A DNA stretch of 64,000 bases from Acrocarpospora macrocephala. GTDB lineage: Bacteria > Actinomycetota > Actinomycetes > Streptosporangiales > Streptosporangiaceae. Position numbers and translations under genes: made by a program. The stretch is taken from NCBI RefSeq assembly GCF_009687865.1, contig NZ_BLAE01000005.1:202299-266298 (forward strand), given 5' to 3'. The notes under the pieces were generated by a model. The model saw nothing but the letters and a program-made list of their open reading frames with translations, was not told the origin of the DNA and ran no database searches. Shown one piece after another: positions 50,611 to 60,807 of this stretch; the stretch's first letter is position 1; each line of letters opens with the position of its first letter.

Positions 50611-51436
50611 TCACTTGTAGATGATCGGCTCGGTCGGTTCGCCGGGGAACACCATGATGAGCAGTCGCACCGCGCCGTCTGGGGGGTCGATGGCCTGGGT
50701 GACGAGGTCGCGGCCGCGCAGGTGGACGCGGACGCGGTAGGAGCCGGGGCCCTTGGCCGTGAGCCCCGGCCGGGCACAGGAACTGCGCCTCGGCCGTGGT
50801 CAGCCCGCGCTGCGGGGTGTGGCCGGAGCCGTCGCAGTCCAGCTCCCAGGAGGTGCCCACCTTGCTGGGCGCGGTGGACTGGGCGGTGATCACGGAGGTT
50901 CCCAGCAGCGTCAGGACGATGGCCACGCGGCGGCCGACCGGGCCGCGCTGTGCGTACGCGCGGCGCGGGGTTCTGGTGGCGAGGAGGATGAGGATCGGGG
51001 GAATCAGGTAATAGAGGTCGATTTTCAGGGCGAACGACAGCGGGTCCCAGAATTGCGCGCAATCCGGAGACGTCGCGTCGTAGGCGTACATCAGAGGGCC
51101 AGGGAGGCATCTCGCGATCAGCAGCGTGGCGGTGAAGCCGGCGATGGTCCGGCCCAGCCGGTCGCGTCCGCGCCGGACGCTCAGGTACCAGCCCGCGAAG
51201 CCCAGCAGGAGGAGCGGGGCGCCGCCGTACCAGAACAGGGGGGTGTCGAGGATCGTGTACATCGTGTACGCGTTCGCGAGGTAGAGCTCGAAGCCCGGGC
51301 AGATCCCGTACCCGGTCCAGCCGAAGGATTCTCCGCCGAAGCCGTCGGTCAGGAGCGAGCCGATCCACCAGTACAGGTCGGGCCCCAGCGAGACCAGCAG
51401 CGCTGTCACCCAGAGAACCCATGATCGTCGCGACAC
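50611..51436 (-). pseudogene. Frameshifted multi-pass membrane protein
   Basis: From a GTG at 51436 the frame encodes several hydrophobic segments (WVLWVTALLVSLGPDLYWW, TPLFWYGGAPLLLLGFAGW, LKIDLYYLIPPILILLA, VAIVLTLLGTSVI) and about 220 residues. Near 50762-50775, in a C/G-rich run, the coding signal moves to another frame, which continues LTAKGPGSYRVRVHLRGRDL and stops at 50611 with EPTEPIIYK. One indel would restore a protein of about 275 residues. It is a pseudogene or an assembly error. The family is not recognised. Confidence 0.6.
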
Positions 51437-51560
51437 GACAACGAAGATTAGCCGGATATATCGCGACAAATAGGCGACATCGTGCGCCTACCGGTGGTGA
51501 GTACCCCCGGGTATGCGAGCCGCCGTCAAAATCGTGGGCACGGTCGCCGTCGCAGCCCGA

Positions 51561-52742
51561 TCACTCGGCTTCGGCGGCGGCGAGGTAGCCGGCCAGCATG
51601 GCCAACGCCACGTCGGTCACGGCCTCGTCCGGGGGTAGGAAGTCGGCGCCGTGCAGGCGGGACCGCTCGCCGGTGTCCACGCCGACGAACATCATCAGGC
51701 CGGGTAGTGCCGTTGACAGGTAGGAGAAGTCGTCGGCGCCGAAGGAGAGCATCGGGCGGGACGGGGTCAGGCCCAGGCCGGCCAGTTCGGCGCCTGCTCG
51801 GGTGGCCAGCCGGGAGTCGTTGTGGAGGACGGGCTCGCCCCGGGTGATGGTCACCTCGGCGGTGCAGCCGTGGGCGCGGGCGAGCAGGTCGGCGACGTCG
51901 GCCAGCTGGGTGTGCACCTGCTCCCGGGTGGCCTCGTTCATCGCCCGTACGGTGCCGCCCGCCACCGCCTGGTCCGGCACCACGTTGGACGCGCTGCCCG
52001 CGCGCAGCGTGGAGACGCCCAGCACGGCCGAGCTGATCGGGTCCACGTTCCGGCTGACGATGTGCTGGAGCCCGATGATGACGTGCGCGAGCGCGAGCAC
52101 GGGATCGCTGGTCAGATGCGGGTAGGCGGCGTGGCCGCCGTGGCCGCGGACGGTGAGGATGAACTCGTCGGCGGCGGCGTTCACGGTGCCGGGGGTGGCG
52201 GCCACCTCGCCCCTCGGGAGGGTGGGCTGGACGTGCGCGCCGATGATCGAGGTCAGCTGGTGCGCGCGCAGCAGCGGCGAGGCGGCGATGTCGCGGGCGC
52301 CGGAGGGGTAGGTCTCCTCTCGCGGCTGGAGCACCGCCACCAGCGGTTGCGCGCCCGGAGTGGCGGCGACCGCCCGGCACAGGGCGACCAGTGCGGCCAG
52401 GTGGACGTCGTGACCGCAGGCGTGCATGCACCCCACCCGGGTGGACGCCCACGGGACGCCGGTCCGCTCGGTCACGGCCAGCGCGTCCAGCTCGGCGCGT
52501 ACGCCGACGGCCGGGCCTGGACCGCCGATCCGGACCAGCGCGCCGGTCCCCGCCACCAGGTCGGCCGGATGGCCGGCGAGTTCGGCCAGGACCAGGTCCC
52601 GGGTCGGGCCCTCGGCGCCCGAGGGGTCGGGCGCGGCGTGCAGGCGGCGGCGCAGCTCGACCGCCGCGGGCAGCTCGTCGTGCAACGCGCCTTTCAGGCG
52701 GTCGGCGAGGCCGGTGACGAGGGTGGGAATCGACTCGGTCAC
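51561..52742 (-). CDS. M20-family amidohydrolase
   Basis: A 393-residue M20D-type amidohydrolase (hippurate/IAA-amino acid hydrolase-like). CMHACGHDVHLAALVAL carries the metal Cys/His set, LQPREETYPSGARD the Glu pair and RGHGGHAAYPHLTSDPV the dimer-domain motif. It cleaves an N-acyl amino acid or similar amide. The GTG at 52742 overlaps the upstream stop (GTGA). Third and last gene of the 55151-51561 operon. Confidence 0.9.
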   Translation of the reverse strand: MTESIPTLVTGLADRLKGALHDELPAAVELRRRLHAAPDPSGAEGPTRDLVLAELAGHPADLVAGTGALVRIGGPGPAVGVRAELDALAVTERTGVPWASTRVGCMHACGHDVHLAALVALCRAVAATPGAQPLVAVLQPREETYPSGARDIAASPLLRAHQLTSIIGAHVQPTLPRGEVAATPGTVNAAADEFILTVRGHGGHAAYPHLTSDPVLALAHVIIGLQHIVSRNVDPISSAVLGVSTLRAGSASNVVPDQAVAGGTVRAMNEATREQVHTQLADVADLLARAHGCTAEVTITRGEPVLHNDSRLATRAGAELAGLGLTPSRPMLSFGADDFSYLSTALPGLMMFVGVDTGERSRLHGADFLPPDEAVTDVALAMLAGYLAAAEAE

Positions 52743-53872
52743 GGGGTGGGCTCCAGGCCGTAGACGCGCAGCGCGTTGGTGACTCCGATCATGGTGGCGA
52801 CCCGGATCGCGTCCGGTTCTGTCCACTCGCCGGCGTCCACCCAGCCCCGCAGCGCCCGGCCCAGACCGCGCCGGAACAGGTGCGCGCCGAGGTGGTGCAG
52901 CTCGGCGGGCCCCCATGCGTCGGACGAGAAGAGGATCTTCGCGAAGGGGGCCAGCTCCAGGGACTCGGCGATCACGGCGTCGGAACGGCTGCCGGTGTAG
53001 TTCACGCCGAGCCCGACGTCGAAGTAGACGTGCGGGAACACCTGGGCGAGGTAGCCCGCGTTGCGCTGGTAGGGGTAGCAGTGCAGAAGCAGGACGTCCA
53101 CGCCGTACGGCTCCACCAGCTTCAGCCAGCGGGTCAGCAGCAGCGGATCGCACAGGTGCAGCTCCACGTCCGGGTCGCCGTAGCCCGTGTGCAGCTGGAT
53201 CGGGAGACCCTGGGCCACCCCGGTCCACAGGCCGAAGCGGAGCAGGACGGGGTCCTCCACCCGCGGTGCGCCGTCGGCGAGCCAGCGCCCGGCGGCGGCC
53301 ACCACCTCACGCTCGGCCGGCGGCTCGGGGGCGAAGGCGAAACCGTGCCGGTAGGCGACGATGCTCTTCAGCCCGACCGCGTCCGCGCACCGGACGGCCA
53401 GCTCCGCGCGGAACCGATGCGGCAGCTCGGCGGCGCTCACCCCGGTGGCGGCGACCTCCTCCAGGACGCGCTCGATCCGGACGACCTCGGCGGCCGGACG
53501 GCCCGAAGAGGCGGCCATGCCCGCCACGCCCAGGACCTCCTCGCCCCGATAACCGGTCTCGACCAGGAACCGCCCGATGCCGCTCGCCGCCAGCAGCCGC
53601 CGGTTGACCTCGGCCGCGCCCAGCTCGGCGCGCCGGGCCAGGTAGTCGCCGGGCGAGGCGTGCGCGGGCAGCCCGAGGACGGGGGCGCACCAGCGGCGGA
53701 TCGCGAAGCCGAGCTGGGAGTCGAACTGCGTCATGAACGCCGGAATCGGCCGGTCGGACTCGGTGATCAGCGTCTCGAAGGCGGTCCGGTCCAGCGGGAC
53801 GGTGGACGCGCCGTGCACGTGGTGGTCGACCAGCGGCAGGGCGGCCAGGACCGCTTCCAGGTCAGTAGGCAT
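52739..53872 (-). CDS. Amidohydrolase-2 family protein (FluG N-half-like)
   Basis: A 377-residue metal-dependent amidohydrolase (PF04909 type): LVDHHVHGAS (metal His pair), LPIQLHTGYGDPDVEL, LLLHCYPYQRNAGYLA, and FSSDAWGPAEL (metal Asp). In fungal FluG, and in some bacteria, such a domain is fused or adjacent to a glutamine-synthetase-like domain, as it is here. Overlaps the GS-like gene by 11 bp. Confidence 0.87.
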   Translation of the reverse strand: MPTDLEAVLAALPLVDHHVHGASTVPLDRTAFETLITESDRPIPAFMTQFDSQLGFAIRRWCAPVLGLPAHASPGDYLARRAELGAAEVNRRLLAASGIGRFLVETGYRGEEVLGVAGMAASSGRPAAEVVRIERVLEEVAATGVSAAELPHRFRAELAVRCADAVGLKSIVAYRHGFAFAPEPPAEREVVAAAGRWLADGAPRVEDPVLLRFGLWTGVAQGLPIQLHTGYGDPDVELHLCDPLLLTRWLKLVEPYGVDVLLLHCYPYQRNAGYLAQVFPHVYFDVGLGVNYTGSRSDAVIAESLELAPFAKILFSSDAWGPAELHHLGAHLFRRGLGRALRGWVDAGEWTEPDAIRVATMIGVTNALRVYGLEPTP

Positions 53873-55151
53873 CGACGACCTTACGGCAGAGTTCGGCGAC
53901 GGACAGGCCGGCCACTTCGGCCAGCTCGGCCCGGCGTACGGCGAGGAAGGCGTCCAGCAGCGTGGGCGGCAGCCAGCCGCGGGCGACCGGGTCGCGCTCC
54001 AGCGCGGCCAGCGCCGTCGGCAGCGCGTCGGGCAGGGCGGGTTCGCCCGCCAGGTCGGCCTCGGTGGCGCTCTCCGGCCAGACATGGGCGCGTTCGCCGC
54101 CGGCAAGACCGGCCAGCCCGGCGCGGACCAGCGTACCGAGCACCAGCCAGGGGTTGGCGGTGGCGTCGGCCGCGCGGTACTCCAGGTGCAGCTGGGCGGC
54201 CGGGTCGGCGCCGCCGATCTCCACCGTGGGCGCGATCCGGAGCAGCGCCTCCCGGTTGCGCTCGGCCAGGAAGACGCCGCCCGCGCTCCACCGGTGCGGG
54301 GTGAGCCGCAGGGAGGACACGGGGTTGGGCGCGGTGACCGCCACCACGGCGGCGGCGTGGCGCAGGATCCCGGCCGCGAACCGCGCCGCGAGGTCGGACA
54401 GGCGGCCGGGCGCCCCGGCGTCGTACATGACCGGGCCGCCGCCGACGGCGTGCAGCGAGAAGTGCACGTGGACGCCGTTGCCGACGTCCTCGGGATCGGC
54501 GATGGGGGCGAAGGTGGCGCGCCTCCCCCGCCGCCGGGCGAGGTCGCGCACCAGTTCGCGGAGCAGGACCGCGCGGTCGGCGGCGACCAGGCCCGGGGCC
54601 GGGCGGAGGGTGATCTCGAACTGGCCGGAGCCGTACTCGGGCAGCCAGCACTCCGGTTCCAGGCCCGCGTGCTCCAGCAGGGTGACCAGGTCGGTGCCGA
54701 ACGGCTCGGCCGTCCGCAGCCGCTGGAACGAGAACGGGGCCTCGCCGTCCGGCCCGTCGAGCATGAACTCGTGCTCGAAGGCCGCGCGCAGCTCCAGTCC
54801 CGCGCTCTCCCGCAGCTCCCGCAGGGCCGCCGCCAGGAACGTGCGCGGGCAGCCCTCCCATGGCACGCCGTCCAGGCCGGTCTGGTCCGCCAGGTAGAGC
54901 CGGACGCCGGGCGTCTCGCCGTCGGCGGGCACCTCGATCGCGCTGGCCGGGTCGGGCAGCAGCCGCAGGTCACCGGTGGAGCCGAACGGGCTGCCCCCGG
55001 CGAGGTGCCCGAAGCCGGTCAGCGCCAGGTTGGCGGGCACCCAGCCCACCCCCGTCGCCAGGGTCCGCTCCAGCCGTGCCGCCGGGATCGCCCGGCCGCG
55101 TACCTGGGCCGCGAGGTCACAGGTCGCCACGAAGACGGTCCCGGTCATCAT
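53862..55151 (-). CDS. Glutamine synthetase-like gamma-glutamyl ligase (FluG C-half-like)
   Basis: A 429-residue GS-fold protein: AAFEHEFML (catalytic Glu), PEYGSGQFEITL, NGVHVHFSLHAVGG (ATP/Glu site), LTPHRWSAGGVFLAERNREALLRI, and a C-terminal EYRAADATANPWL. It is shorter than GlnA and lacks its usual N-terminal domain length and adenylylation Tyr motif, so it likely ligates glutamate to an amine rather than to ammonia. First gene of its operon, divergent from an SDR across the palindromic site at 55201. Confidence 0.87.
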   Translation of the reverse strand: MMTGTVFVATCDLAAQVRGRAIPAARLERTLATGVGWVPANLALTGFGHLAGGSPFGSTGDLRLLPDPASAIEVPADGETPGVRLYLADQTGLDGVPWEGCPRTFLAAALRELRESAGLELRAAFEHEFMLDGPDGEAPFSFQRLRTAEPFGTDLVTLLEHAGLEPECWLPEYGSGQFEITLRPAPGLVAADRAVLLRELVRDLARRRGRRATFAPIADPEDVGNGVHVHFSLHAVGGGPVMYDAGAPGRLSDLAARFAAGILRHAAAVVAVTAPNPVSSLRLTPHRWSAGGVFLAERNREALLRIAPTVEIGGADPAAQLHLEYRAADATANPWLVLGTLVRAGLAGLAGGERAHVWPESATEADLAGEPALPDALPTALAALERDPVARGWLPPTLLDAFLAVRRAELAEVAGLSVAELCRKVVDAY

Positions 55152-55200
55152 TCGGCTTTCCTCCCGTGCCGGCTCGGCGTCCGCGGGCCAGCCGCCCTAG

Positions 55201-55217
55201 TGAAACATACGATTCAT
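55201..55217. promoter_or_regulatory. Operator candidate 1 of region 5
   Basis: TGAAACATACGATTCAT lies between the GS-like operon (55151) and SDR gene (55311). It matches the site at 56110 at 13 of 17 positions and approximates the palindrome TGAAACGTACGTTTCA. An ATTGA-N7-TCAAT repeat (55233-55249) follows. Confidence 0.55.
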
Positions 55218-55310
55218 ATCCCCGGTCAAGGTATTGAAATGAAATCAATCCTGCGTGTAACCTGCCAGACCTGGCGAAATAACCCCAGGTCAGAGGCAGG
55301 GAGGCAATTC

Positions 55311-56072
55311 ATGGCGGATACCCCGGCACGCGTCGGCGGCCGGTTGACCGGCACGGTGACCCTGGTCACCGGTGGCGCCCAGGGCATCGGCCGGGGCGTC
55401 GCCGCGGCCTTCCGGGACGCCGGTTCGACGGTCGTGGTCGCGGATCTCGACGAGGCCCGCGCCGCCGACCTGCCCGGGGTGGACCGGGTGCGGATGGACG
55501 TACGCGATCCGGCGTCGGTGGCGAGCGCGACCGAGCAGGTCGTGGCACGGCACGGCGGCCTGGACACCCTGGTCGCCAGCGCGGGCGTCTACCCGAACAC
55601 GCCCGTGCTGGAGATGGATCCGGCCGAGTGGGACGAGGTGTTCGCGGTGAACACCCGCGGGGTCATGCTGGCCGCGCGGGCGTTCGCCGGGGCCCCGGGC
55701 GCCTCCGGGGCCGAGCGCCGGATCATCGCGATCTCCTCCGGGGCGGGGCGGTCGGCGCGGGTGGGGGCCGCGCACTACTGCGCCTCGAAGGCGGCCCTGG
55801 ACATGCTGGTGAAGGTGCTGGCCCTGGAGCTGGCGCCGACCACGGTCAACGCGGTCGCGCCCGGCCTGATCGAGGTCCCGGCCACCGCCGCGCTGGCCCC
55901 GGACTACGTCGCCACCCTGGTCGCCGGGCAGCCGGTGCACCGGATGGGCACGCCCGCCGAGGTCGCGCGGGCCTGCCTGTTCCTGGCCGACCCGGACTCC
56001 TCGTTCATCACGGGAAGCGTGCTCGACGTGGATGGAGGCTTCCTGGCCGGCACGCCGCTCCCGCCAAGTTAG
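55311..56072 (+). CDS. SDR family oxidoreductase
   Basis: A 253-residue SDR: TGGAQGIG, VASAGVY in place of NNAG, catalytic ISSGAGRSARVGAAHYCASK (Ser, Tyr, Lys), end VLDVDGGFLAG. AGGGAGG 7 nt upstream marks the ATG. It lies between two copies of the same operator, so it is likely co-regulated with the GS-like operon and the Liv operon. Confidence 0.86.
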   Translation: MADTPARVGGRLTGTVTLVTGGAQGIGRGVAAAFRDAGSTVVVADLDEARAADLPGVDRVRMDVRDPASVASATEQVVARHGGLDTLVASAGVYPNTPVLEMDPAEWDEVFAVNTRGVMLAARAFAGAPGASGAERRIIAISSGAGRSARVGAAHYCASKAALDMLVKVLALELAPTTVNAVAPGLIEVPATAALAPDYVATLVAGQPVHRMGTPAEVARACLFLADPDSSFITGSVLDVDGGFLAGTPLPPS

Positions 56073-56109
56073 TAACAAATCATTAATACGTCTGTTCTTT
56101 CGCATCAGA

Positions 56110-56126
56110 TGCAACGTACGTTTCAA
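56110..56126. promoter_or_regulatory. Operator candidate 2 of region 5
   Basis: TGCAACGTACGTTTCAA contains the perfect palindrome AACGTACGTT and lies 122 bp before the LivK-like start. No regulator gene is in the visible part of this region. Confidence 0.55.
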
Positions 56127-56248
56127 TTTGCTCGGAGTAGTGGAATGGTGCAAATCGGACAGTTGATCGTTCCGTGCGCGGCCTGGCCTCTCCTCGATCC
56201 GACCGGCCTCCGATCAACCCAGCCCTGATCACGCAGAGAGGTTCCCCC

Positions 56249-57541
56249 ATGGACCGTCCTTCCTTCCTTCGCTCCCGGCCGCCCCTCGCCGCCGCCCTGC
56301 TGGCCGCCGTCACCACGCTGGCCGCCTGTTCCTCCGGCGCCACCACCGAGGCGGGCGACGGCCAGGCCGCCGCGAGCCCTGCCGGCAAGGAGATCCAGAT
56401 CGGCCTGCTGGCCCCGCTGACCGGCGGCTCCGCCTCCGACGGCAAGGGCATGCAGCAGGGCGCGGAATTGGCAATCAAGCAGCTCAACGAGCGCGGCGGC
56501 GGCTACACCTTCAAGCTGAAGAGCGTGGACGTCCAGGGCCAGTCCAACGACGCGGTCACCAAGGGCGTGCAGACCCTGATCGACGACCCGGAGATCAAGG
56601 CCGTGGTCACCGGCTACGCCTCCACCTCCAACTTCGAGATCGACGAGTTCGCCGCGGCCGAGAAGGTGTACCTGATCGGCGGCAACACCGCGCAGACTCA
56701 GGCGATCATCGAGAAGGACCCCGCCAAGTACCCCACCGTCTGGTCGGTCACCCCCAACTACGACGCGTACGGGGTGGAGCCGGTCACCCTGGCCCTGAAG
56801 TGGGCCGACCAGGGGCTGTGGAAGCCGCGCTCCAAGAGCGTCTTCCTGGTCCGCTCCGACAACCCGTACAGCGAGGGCATCGCCGACGGCCTGGTCAAGG
56901 AGTTCCAGAGCAAGGGCTGGACCGTCGCCGGGCAGGAGAAGGTGCCGTTCGGCGCGGTCAACGACTGGGGCACGGTGATCAGCAAGATCCGCGCCGCCGA
57001 CCCCGACTTCATCGTCAACACCGACTACCAGGTCGCCAACGAGGCGAGCTTCATGCAGCAGTTCCTGCAGAACCCCACCAAGTCGCTGGTCTTCCTGCAG
57101 TACGGCCCCAACCAGCCGCAGTTCTTCGAGCTGACCAAGCAGAAGGCCGAAGGGGTGCTGTTCAACAACCTGGCCGGCTTGGTGCCCTCGGCGAACTACG
57201 CGCCCTCCGCCCAGCTCCAGAAGGACTGGCAGGCCGCGTACGGCACCAGCGAGGTGGACCCGCAGGGCGTCCTCACCTACACCGAGATGATGATCTACGC
57301 CGAGGCGCTGCGCCAGGTCGGCGACCCCGACGACGCCAAGGCGATCGGCGCCGCGATCGGGGCCCTCGACACCGAGCAGGCCTCCGGCCGGATCGCCTTC
57401 GACCCGGCCACCCACCTGGCCAAGCAGGGCGACGACTACGTGCCGCTCCAGTCCTTCCAGTTCCAGGACGAGAAGAAGGTCCTGATCGCTCCGGAGAAGT
57501 ACGCCTCCGGCACCTTCCGGCTGCCGCCCTGGATGAGCTGA
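56249..57541 (+). CDS. Branched-chain amino acid-type ABC substrate-binding lipoprotein
   Basis: A 430-residue Peripla_BP_6 (LivK/UrtA-like) protein with lipobox LAAC (about 24-27), IQIGLLAPLTGGSASDGKGM and FLVRSDNPYSEGIADGL. The mature length is longer than LivK and closer to amide/urea-type binders. It begins the Liv importer operon, which extends past the window end. Confidence 0.9.
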   Translation: MDRPSFLRSRPPLAAALLAAVTTLAACSSGATTEAGDGQAAASPAGKEIQIGLLAPLTGGSASDGKGMQQGAELAIKQLNERGGGYTFKLKSVDVQGQSNDAVTKGVQTLIDDPEIKAVVTGYASTSNFEIDEFAAAEKVYLIGGNTAQTQAIIEKDPAKYPTVWSVTPNYDAYGVEPVTLALKWADQGLWKPRSKSVFLVRSDNPYSEGIADGLVKEFQSKGWTVAGQEKVPFGAVNDWGTVISKIRAADPDFIVNTDYQVANEASFMQQFLQNPTKSLVFLQYGPNQPQFFELTKQKAEGVLFNNLAGLVPSANYAPSAQLQKDWQAAYGTSEVDPQGVLTYTEMMIYAEALRQVGDPDDAKAIGAAIGALDTEQASGRIAFDPATHLAKQGDDYVPLQSFQFQDEKKVLIAPEKYASGTFRLPPWMS

Positions 57542-57551
57542 GAGGATCACC

Positions 57552-58397
57552 GTGACGGACACCCTTCTGACGCTGCCGCCCGGCAAGCGGATGGCGGTCG
57601 CGCTGACCTTCGACTTCGACGCGCACTCCCCGTGGATGGGCACGGTCGGCCGTACCTCGCCGACCTACCTGTCCCGGGGGGACTTCGGCGCCGAGCAGGG
57701 CGTGCCGCGCCTGCTGGAGTTGCTGGGCCGCCACGACCTGCCGGCCACCTGGGCCACGCCCGGCCACGACCTGGTGACCTTCCCGCACCGGATCGAGCAG
57801 ATCCTGGCCGCCGGGCACGAGATCGCCGCGCACGGCTGCTACCACGAGGTGGTGCCGAGCCTCGGGCCGGACGAGGAGCGGCGGCTGATGGAGGTGGCGC
57901 TCGGCCAGCACGAGCGCGTCGTCGGCCGCCGCCCGCGCGGCTACCGCTCCCCCGCCTGGGACTTCTCCGAGACCACGCTGGACCTGCTGGAGGAGTACGG
58001 CTTCGACTGGGACAGCTCGCTGATGGGCCGGGAGTTCGAGCTGTACCGCCCGCGCCGGGTCACGATCAACTACGAGTCGGCCAACGAGTTCGGCCCGGAG
58101 AGCCGGATCATCGAGATCCCGGTCTCCTGGTACCTGGACGACTGGCCCTCGGTGGAGTACGTCGCGGGGATCTCGGCCCTCGGGCCGCACCGCGACATGG
58201 AGGACCGCTGGCACACCATCTTCGGCTACGCCCACGAGCGGGTGCCGGGCGCGGTCTACGTGCTCACCATGCATCCGCAGACCATCGGCCGCTCCCACCA
58301 CCTGCTGGTGCTGGAGAAGCTGATCGAGCGGATGCTGGACACGGGCGACGTCTGGTTCGCGACCCTCAGCGAGATCGCCGATGCCTGGCGCGGGTGA
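57552..58397 (+). CDS. Polysaccharide deacetylase-family hydrolase
   Basis: A 281-residue NodB-fold protein of the PuuE-like branch. LTFDFDAHSPW (catalytic Asp pair), HEIAAHGCYHEVVPSLGPDE (metal His) and GYRSPAWDFSETTLDLL are visible. This branch includes allantoinase- and imidase-like amide hydrolases as well as deacetylases. Given the amide-oriented neighbours, a C-N hydrolase acting on a small molecule is more likely than cell-wall deacetylation, and no signal peptide is seen. The GTG start has AGAGGA 5 nt upstream. Confidence 0.83.
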   Translation: MTDTLLTLPPGKRMAVALTFDFDAHSPWMGTVGRTSPTYLSRGDFGAEQGVPRLLELLGRHDLPATWATPGHDLVTFPHRIEQILAAGHEIAAHGCYHEVVPSLGPDEERRLMEVALGQHERVVGRRPRGYRSPAWDFSETTLDLLEEYGFDWDSSLMGREFELYRPRRVTINYESANEFGPESRIIEIPVSWYLDDWPSVEYVAGISALGPHRDMEDRWHTIFGYAHERVPGAVYVLTMHPQTIGRSHHLLVLEKLIERMLDTGDVWFATLSEIADAWRG

Positions 58398-59985
58398 GGC
58401 CACCGGCGGGCTGGTCACGGCGCCCGATCCGCGGGCGGCGCACGCCGGCGCGCTGATGCTGCGCGCGGGCGGCAGCGCCGTGGACGCCGCCGTGGCCACC
58501 GCCTTCGCGATCGGCGTGGTCGAGCCGTACATGAGCGGCCTGGGCGGCGGCGCCTGGCTGGTGATCCGCGAACCGGGCGCCAGGACCGCGACCACCGTGT
58601 CCGGGCCGATCCGGGCCCCGGGCCTGGCCAGGGCGGACATGTTCCCGCTCGCGCCCGGCGCGGACCCGGCCGGCCTGTACGGCTGGCCCGCGGTGGCCGG
58701 CGACGCCAACATCGTCGGCCCGCTGTCGGTGGGGACGCCCGGCGCGGTGGCCGCGCTGTGCCGGGCCCACGCCCGTTTCGGCCTGCTCCCGCTGGCCGAG
58801 GTGCTGGCCCCGGCGATCGAGCTGGCCGAGGAAGGTCACCAGACCAACTGGTTCGCCTCGTCGGCGATCTGCGCCGAAGCCCGGAACCTGCGCGGATTTC
58901 CGGACAGCGCGGCCCTGTTCCTCCCCGACGGGCTGCCCCTGCGCGGCCCGTCGCAGGGACCGGGCGACCGGCTGGTGCAACCCCGCCTGGCCGCCGTCCT
59001 GCGGGAGATAGCCGACGGTGGCCCTGATCAGTTCTACCGGGGCCGAGCCGGTCAGGCCATCGCCGCCTTCGTCGGCGCGCGGGGCGGCCCGCTGCGCACC
59101 GCCGACCTGGCCGGCTACGAGGCCGTCGAGGCCGAGATCGACCCGGTCGAGATCGGCCCGCTGCGCCTGTACGGCCCGCTGTCCACCGGCGTGGTGACGG
59201 TCGCCGAGGCGCTGCAGATCGTCGAGGCCGCCGGGCGGCGCGGCCTGGACCCGGGCCCCCGGCTGTGGGCTCGCGCCCTGGCCCGCGCCTTCGACGACCG
59301 GCTACGCGAGGTCAGCCCGGAGCAGTCCGGCTGGGAGCGGCTGGCCGGCGCCGAACACGCCGAGCGGGTCGTCGCGGAGTGGCACCACCCCCTGCCGGTG
59401 ACGAGGGGACCGGCCAAAGCCGGGTGCACCTCCCACCTGTCGGCCGTGGACGGGCGCGGCATGACGGTCGCGCTCACCCAAACGGTGCTCGACCTGTTCG
59501 GCTCGCGCCTGGTCGAGCCGGAGACCGGCATCGTGCTCAACGACGGGATGATGTACTTCGACCCGCGCCCCGGCCAGGTGACCAGCATCTCCCCCGGCGC
59601 GGCCGGGCTCAGCGCGGTCAGCCCCATCATCGTCGGCGGCCCCGGCGGCGAGGCCGTGCTCGGCGCGTCCGGCGGCCGGCGGATCATCTCCGCCGTCGCC
59701 CAGATCATCGCCCGCTGGCGGGACGGCGCCACCCTCCAGGCCGCCGTCGAGGCCCCAAGGCTGCACGCCGAGGGACGCCGGGTCTGGCTGGACCGCCGCC
59801 AGGAGAGCGCCGCCGCCGACCTGGCCGCGGCGGGACACGACGTCCAGGTGGTCGAAGAGGAGCCGACCACCTGGCACTTCGCCCGCCCGGGCGGCGTCGA
59901 GCGCCGCCCGGGGCGTGGCTGGGCGCCCGGGGTGGACCGGATGAAGCCCTACGGCGTGGGCGTACAGGAACGTGCAGCGGACTGA
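58381..59985 (+). CDS. Gamma-glutamyltransferase family protein
   Basis: A 534-residue Ntn-hydrolase of the GGT family. HAGALMLRAGGSAVDAAVAT and EPYMSGLGGGAWLVI are N-terminal signatures. The autoprocessing Thr is probably Thr350 in AGC-TSHLSAVD (canonical TTHxSVVD), and GMMYFDP and SPIIVGG follow. There is no signal peptide, so it would act in the cytosol, unlike typical exported GGT. It overlaps the deacetylase gene by 17 bp. Cleavage of a gamma-glutamyl bond links it to the GS-like ligase. Confidence 0.85.
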   Translation: MPGAGEATGGLVTAPDPRAAHAGALMLRAGGSAVDAAVATAFAIGVVEPYMSGLGGGAWLVIREPGARTATTVSGPIRAPGLARADMFPLAPGADPAGLYGWPAVAGDANIVGPLSVGTPGAVAALCRAHARFGLLPLAEVLAPAIELAEEGHQTNWFASSAICAEARNLRGFPDSAALFLPDGLPLRGPSQGPGDRLVQPRLAAVLREIADGGPDQFYRGRAGQAIAAFVGARGGPLRTADLAGYEAVEAEIDPVEIGPLRLYGPLSTGVVTVAEALQIVEAAGRRGLDPGPRLWARALARAFDDRLREVSPEQSGWERLAGAEHAERVVAEWHHPLPVTRGPAKAGCTSHLSAVDGRGMTVALTQTVLDLFGSRLVEPETGIVLNDGMMYFDPRPGQVTSISPGAAGLSAVSPIIVGGPGGEAVLGASGGRRIISAVAQIIARWRDGATLQAAVEAPRLHAEGRRVWLDRRQESAAADLAAAGHDVQVVEEEPTTWHFARPGGVERRPGRGWAPGVDRMKPYGVGVQERAAD

Positions 59986-59997
59986 GGAGAGATCGGG

Positions 59998-60803
<806 letters not shown>

Positions 60804-60807
<4 letters not shown>

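Noticed and set aside
53733-55310. A plus-strand open frame running into the SDR at 55311 (779 codons in total)
   Set aside because: The first 500 codons are antisense to the GS-like gene and carry no domain. The SD and ATG at 55311 give a normal SDR length.
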